64,000 nucleotides of DNA from Alopecurus myosuroides. Its lineage: Eukaryota; Streptophyta; Magnoliopsida; Poales; Poaceae. Positions 59,721 through 64,000 of the stretch are shown here, one piece after another (positions within the stretch are counted from its first letter, which is position 1; each line of letters starts with the position of its first letter). The notes under the pieces are model-generated. The model did not search any database. It saw only the letters and a list, made by a program, of their open reading frames with translations, and was not told the DNA's origin. The stretch lies in contig CM054063.1 of the NCBI GenBank assembly GCA_028641055.1, forward strand, positions 181,108,756 through 181,172,755, written 5' to 3'. The position numbers and the translations under genes are program-made.

Positions 59721-60771
59721 TCTACATATATATTTTCAAATAATAAGACTAAGTTTTATAATAATAACGAGCTCAATTCACAAACAAGTTGAATGAAATA
59801 CACTAAGAATATTATCCCTCAAAAACATCTTAGTGACTACACGATCTTAATCCACTATACCACCCCCATCGTCACGTCCGATTGCATAGCTTCAAAAGTA
59901 GACTCTACTAAGTCAATCACATCAACTATGCGACTCATGCTTAACCTTTCGGTAATATATGTTCTGAGACCATGTCTGTACATCCTAGGCTCGCCAATCT
60001 ATCCTTTAGTGTATTATAGTGTATACATGGCTTACACCTACTGTATGCGAACGCATAAGTGAATCACCTTATCGTCACAGCCCACTTCATTACTGCAGAC
60101 TTTCTTGTGGTGCACACTTCAGGGAGAACATGACATTGGTATTAAGTTAAGGGATTATCTTATATAGCTACCGCCGAATAATAACATGTTATATACAAGC
60201 AATAGAAGAAGCACACAAAAAAACATCTAATGCATTAAAGTTTGGCATGATATGGTCTTGCTCCTTGATCTCTATTGTGCGCACCGGCATAGCACCAAGT
60301 CTATGGCGCCTACTTCTCGCTGACAGTTTCAGAACAATTCGGACAAACACACCTTGACCATATAATATCAAAAGCCTCTGCAAAATAAAGTTACACGCTT
60401 CTACTTTATCTTTTCCATGTTTTACGTGGCTGCTAAGGCTTTCGTAGAAGAACCGTTTCTACCTACGAACTTGAACCACAACACCGATAAGATAACTGTC
60501 TGTTACATATCCCTTTCGGGACACCCATTGAAAATGCCATGCCATCTATTGTAAGAGAGACAGACACCCTGCTAGCCACATATACGGTACAAGCCACATG
60601 TCAGTTGTGGAACCAGTCTTGCGTAAGCGTACGTGTAAATTCGGTCCAAAGCCGCTTCATCAAACAATGCCAACAGCACGAGCAAGTGCACGCGAGGAGG
60701 TGACAACTACAAGATCGATACCCACATTCAACATGTGTTATAACCGTAACAACAATACTACACATAGATCG
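59721..60771 (-). other. 5' leader of the copia element
   Basis: No credible ORF; short frames below 90 codons only. Confidence 0.45.
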
Positions 60772-60783
60772 TCTCTGATACCA
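60772..60783 (-). other. primer binding site, tRNA-iMet type, of the copia element
   Basis: On the minus strand this reads TGGTATCAGAGA, directly after the 5' LTR. Confidence 0.65.
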
Positions 60784-60785
60784 CT

Positions 60786-61790
60786 AAAGGGGTTCGTAGC
60801 ATAATACCTAAAAAGTTTCCTACAAGTGAACTCCGGAAACTAGCAAGGATCTATCTACTAGTAATGAGGTAACTATTACAGTGTTTTGGTAAAATACTTC
60901 TTGTAGACCAAAAACACGGAGATTACGCTCCCGCACAAGCATTCCCGAGGAAGACGAAGAAGCCGACCTCAAATTCGTGAAGAACTTAACGAGTTAATGA
61001 CGACCACGGTGCAATGAAGGTGTTGCTAGCGCCGAAATTACAGCGCCTCCAAGTACTCGCACTTATGGTGCTTGACATCGACTCCCGTTCTCCGATCTAG
61101 AGGAGGTTGCGAAAGTAGATCTCCTAGACAAAATTCTCTCAGAACGGCGGTAGGGCGAAGTCACCTGCACACGGTCTAGACTTTGGGACCACACATTGGG
61201 AGAGAGATAGTGGGTGGAGGGGAAAACCTCGACCGACTATTTATTGGGATTTTCCCTCAATTTTCTGTGTTAAAAAAGGGCACCTATGCCTCTCCTATTA
61301 TAGGAGGAGGTGGGGAACACCTCCCTTTAAGTCTCCAATGTGGGACTAAAGGGAGAGGAGGTGGAAGGGGGGAAGGGATTCACACCCCCCTCCTTAGCCG
61401 CATGGGCCCTAAGGCCCCCATGAGGGGAAATCCTCACCCTCTTTGTTGGCTGCCTCCTTTTCATTTTTTTATTTTAATTATTATGTAATATTAAATTAAT
61501 TATATATTAACAAATATATTTAATTTAATATTTTAATTTCTTTTAATATTAAATTAACATATAAATATATTTAATACATAATTAATATATTTATATATAA
61601 TATAATTAATGTGACTCCGGAACACCTTCCGTCACCCCGAACTCCTTCGGTCCTCTCCAGAACCATTTCGATGTTTTCCCCATTCTCCGGAACCCTTCCG
61701 GTCTCTCTCATTATTTACTCGGATAATTTCGATGTTTCCTATAAATATCGTAGAGCTTCATCAAACCCTTAACCGTGTTACCTTTTGATA
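60786..61790 (-). repeat. 5' LTR of the Angela-like copia, 3' part
   Basis: It follows the primer site. The GGTTCGTAGC phrase near 60790, the purine-rich GGGG blocks at 61300-61430 and the CCGGAACCCTTCCGGT phrases at 61620-61710 agree with the layout of Angela-type LTRs. It includes an AT-rich low-complexity stretch (61465-61612). The right limit is approximate and the LTR start is missing. Confidence 0.5.
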
Positions 61791-63705
61791 TAGGCTTGGC
61801 CTCTAGGTTGGCTCGATCTTCATGGATTTACGCACGAGAGGTGGGGAGATTGGGAAGAACACGAAGAACACGATGAACTCACGCACACAAAAGGGAAGAT
61901 AACTCGTCGAGCCTACGAGGGACCACAAACCCAAGTCAACAACACGCTAATTGGAACCGATTTACCTTCATGGCCGGTCCACCGTGCCAACAGATGCTCA
62001 AGGATCAGTTGAGAAGGTTGGTGTGACATTAACTGGTTCCCAAGGGAAAAAAATATCAATCACCAAGGAACCTTGATACAATTCAATAGATGAATCTATG
62101 GAGTGGCCATGAATCCTATTGGGGAGATTCTCCACATGGGAGGGGAGCACAAAGCCCAATTCTATCTCACATCAACTCTGAAAGCATCGTGAGTCCCCTA
62201 TCCAAGAAGATAGGCAGCGTACTTGGGCCGGGGATGATCCTCTAGAAGTGGAAGTCGTCGAACCATAAAAACTTTACTATAATGTCGAAGAAAGATTTCA
62301 ACTCCACAAAACGTCAAACCAAGAGAAGTAACAACATACAATAACCTAAAATCAATATATCCGACTAGTCGGATATGTGAGGACAAAGATTTCTCTAGGT
62401 CCATTAGGCGAACTGGAGCAACTTTATTCGTAAAACAGAGTAAATTAGATAACCATGGCTGACAATGGGCCTCATCCGAAATGGTTTTTAAATTCCGTTG
62501 CTGTCGCACCCGGACTTCTAGGGGATACTCACAGTCCGCTAAACAGTAGAGAAATGGCTTACGGGGCATACCGGCACCCGCATCTCAATATGAGCAGGCC
62601 AACACGTAAACGTGTGACAACCATTCTCTTACTATTCATCGTCTGCGCAAACCATCCCGTAGAAATTCAGATACTTCCGTTGACGTACTTCAAAACATAC
62701 ACACATGGTACGTCAACGACATTGGAACAAGTGATATCACAACAGATCTCTACGACACAAAAGATGGAAATAAGTTGCAAATAGCTCTCATTAGAGCAGA
62801 GATAGCAAATACAATCATCCAGAGGACACATGTCCCAACATAACATCATTACATCATAGCGGAAGCATTCAACATGTCTGAGTACAAACAAGATCCAAAT
62901 AGGCCTAAGAGGCCGGAAACGAAAAGACGGAGCCCATCCACGAAGTCTCGGATCCTGCCCGGGTCCGCTATCTACTCGTCAGCAGCCTCCTCATACTCCA
63001 CGTAGTAGCCACCATGGGGATCCTTGGAAACGTAGTCTGCGGAAACCACAGCCCAAAGGGGTCAGTACATAAACGTACTGGCAAGCAAGACTCACAGTTC
63101 ACCAAAGTGTAACCCGTCAACACCAAGCACAGATGCTTTGGGTTCAACGGAAGAAAGGGGATATAAAAGATGCTGCAACTGGCTGCTCTAACCAACTACA
63201 GAGGTGCTATAACTTCCGGCTATCAGAAAAGGGATAAGATAGCATATCGTAACCAACTACCACCTAACTCCAAACAAACCCATCCTGGATCTCGCCCCTT
63301 ATCCAAAGAAGCAATCCGAGGATAACTCACACAGTTGGATTAATGATGGTTCAAGTTATTGTGTCAATAAGACTATTACTAGTCAAGTTATCATTAGTTA
63401 GGTGTAAGTTGTTCTGAGTACTTGTTAGCCAGTACTTTCACCAAGTCATCCATAACCGCGGAAAACACGGCTTCTCGAGAAGATTTAACCCTGCAGGGAT
63501 GCACCAATTTGGTCGTACACGCAAGAATACCCTGCCAGATGGAATGCCTCCCACCAAGCGGGGCACTCAACACAACTCAACTCTTCTTCGCATCAAGCCC
63601 AAAGAACCACATGCTGTGCGTGCACGGCTAATCGAGCCCCACGAAGAAAAGGGGACCCTCATAGCACTCTAAGACCACGCCGCCCTAAATGCCGACTACA
63701 AAAGT
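61791..63705. other. unassigned repeat-like sequence
   Basis: No convincing ORF. Parts (62850-63200 and 63420-63520) resemble long LTRs of grass gypsy elements in composition and phrasing (AACATGTCTGAGTACAAACA, AACCGCGGAAAACACGGC), but I found neither ends nor target duplications. Confidence 0.35.
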
Positions 63706-64000
63706 CACTGGTAGAAAAAAGGCCTTCGGTATGCCAGCATCAGTCCCCAAGCGTCGCGCACCGTGACTAATGAGTCTTTAGTCCCGGGTCGGGAGGAGAC
63801 CCGCGACAGAAGGTCAGACGTCGCGGGTTGGGAAGCGCGTTGCGGCGCGTGGAGGGAATTAATTCCGGTTGACCTGGCGGCCCGGGACTATTGGTCCTTT
63901 ATTCCCCGTTCCCGTGGCCAACCGGGACCAATGGCCCTTTATTCCCCGTGCCCGTGGCCAACCGGGACTAAACATCAAGCTTCTCGCCTCCCCCGCGGCG
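63706..64000 (+). mobile_element. CACTA DNA transposon, left terminus
   Basis: It starts CACTGGTAGAAAAAAGG, the typical terminus of grass CACTA elements, with sub-terminal repeats of GGCCAACCGGGACTA type. The expected 3-bp target duplication would be AGT (63703-63705). The rest lies outside the window. Confidence 0.8.
63884..63970 (+). repeat. 40-bp sub-terminal tandem repeat of the CACTA element
   Basis: GGGAC starts recur at 63884, 63924 and 63964 with CCTTTATTCCCCG and CCCGTGGCCAACC in each full unit. Sub-terminal repeats are where CACTA transposases bind in known systems. Confidence 0.7.

Noticed and set aside
61465..61612. AT-rich low-complexity tract as an origin or attachment region
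   Set aside because: It lies within an LTR and has no specific motif beyond AT richness.
1..64000. CRISPR arrays, tRNA or rRNA genes, bacterial operons
   Set aside because: No regularly spaced repeats, no tRNA-like cloverleaf sequence beyond primer sites, and the content is wholly of plant transposon type.

Overview
The window is a dense nest of plant transposable elements from a grass genome, most likely a large-genome Pooideae or Triticeae-type cereal. I infer this from the element types: long-LTR gypsy elements with a tRNA-Asp primer site, an Angela/BARE-like copia, a CRM-lineage gypsy, a Tat-lineage gypsy with an antisense gene, Helitrons ending in CTAGT, and a CACTA terminus with CACTG ends. 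I see no ordinary host gene, tRNA, rRNA or CRISPR array. Family names are from memory of the sequence families, not from a search.

Layout, left to right. 1-317 is the 5' end of an LTR that runs off the left edge. 318-955 is an LTR fragment in the plus orientation. 956-1463 and 13868-14958 are a decayed minus-strand gypsy gag, split by a complete non-autonomous LTR element (1464-13862, target-site duplication GTGAT). That element itself contains a 6 kb solo-LTR-like insertion (4700-10683). From about 15160 to 61790 the substrate is one old minus-strand Angela-like copia. Its 3' LTR is split by a LARD-like element with 4.7 kb LTRs (15419-33019, TSD TAATA/TAATC). The right LTR of that element is in turn split by two head-to-tail Helitrons (24150-30118). 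The copia pol remnant (33574-36136) ends at a Tat-lineage gypsy (36137-49214) that holds a 5'-truncated LINE (47486-49087). Next comes a minus-strand gypsy with gag and 5' LTR only (49215-59243), split inside gag by a complete CRM-lineage gypsy (49924-57602, TSD AGACC/AGACT). The copia gag, primer site and 5' LTR follow (59244-61790). 61791-63705 is unassigned, and 63706 to the end is the start of a CACTA transposon.

Nothing here looks intact enough to encode a working retrotransposon. The CRM-lineage pol and Tat-lineage pol keep most catalytic motifs but carry stops and frameshifts, mostly explained by C-to-T change. The most informative anomaly is the Tat-lineage element. Its two LTRs are strongly diverged, its flanks do not match, and the sequence on its left belongs to a different element from that on its right. 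The simplest reading is recombination between two related elements with loss of everything between them. Other points of interest are the multi-exon antisense gene with its own TATA box, the Helitron tandem, uncharacterised ORFs in two otherwise non-coding elements, and a short foreign insert in the CRM-type reverse transcriptase.
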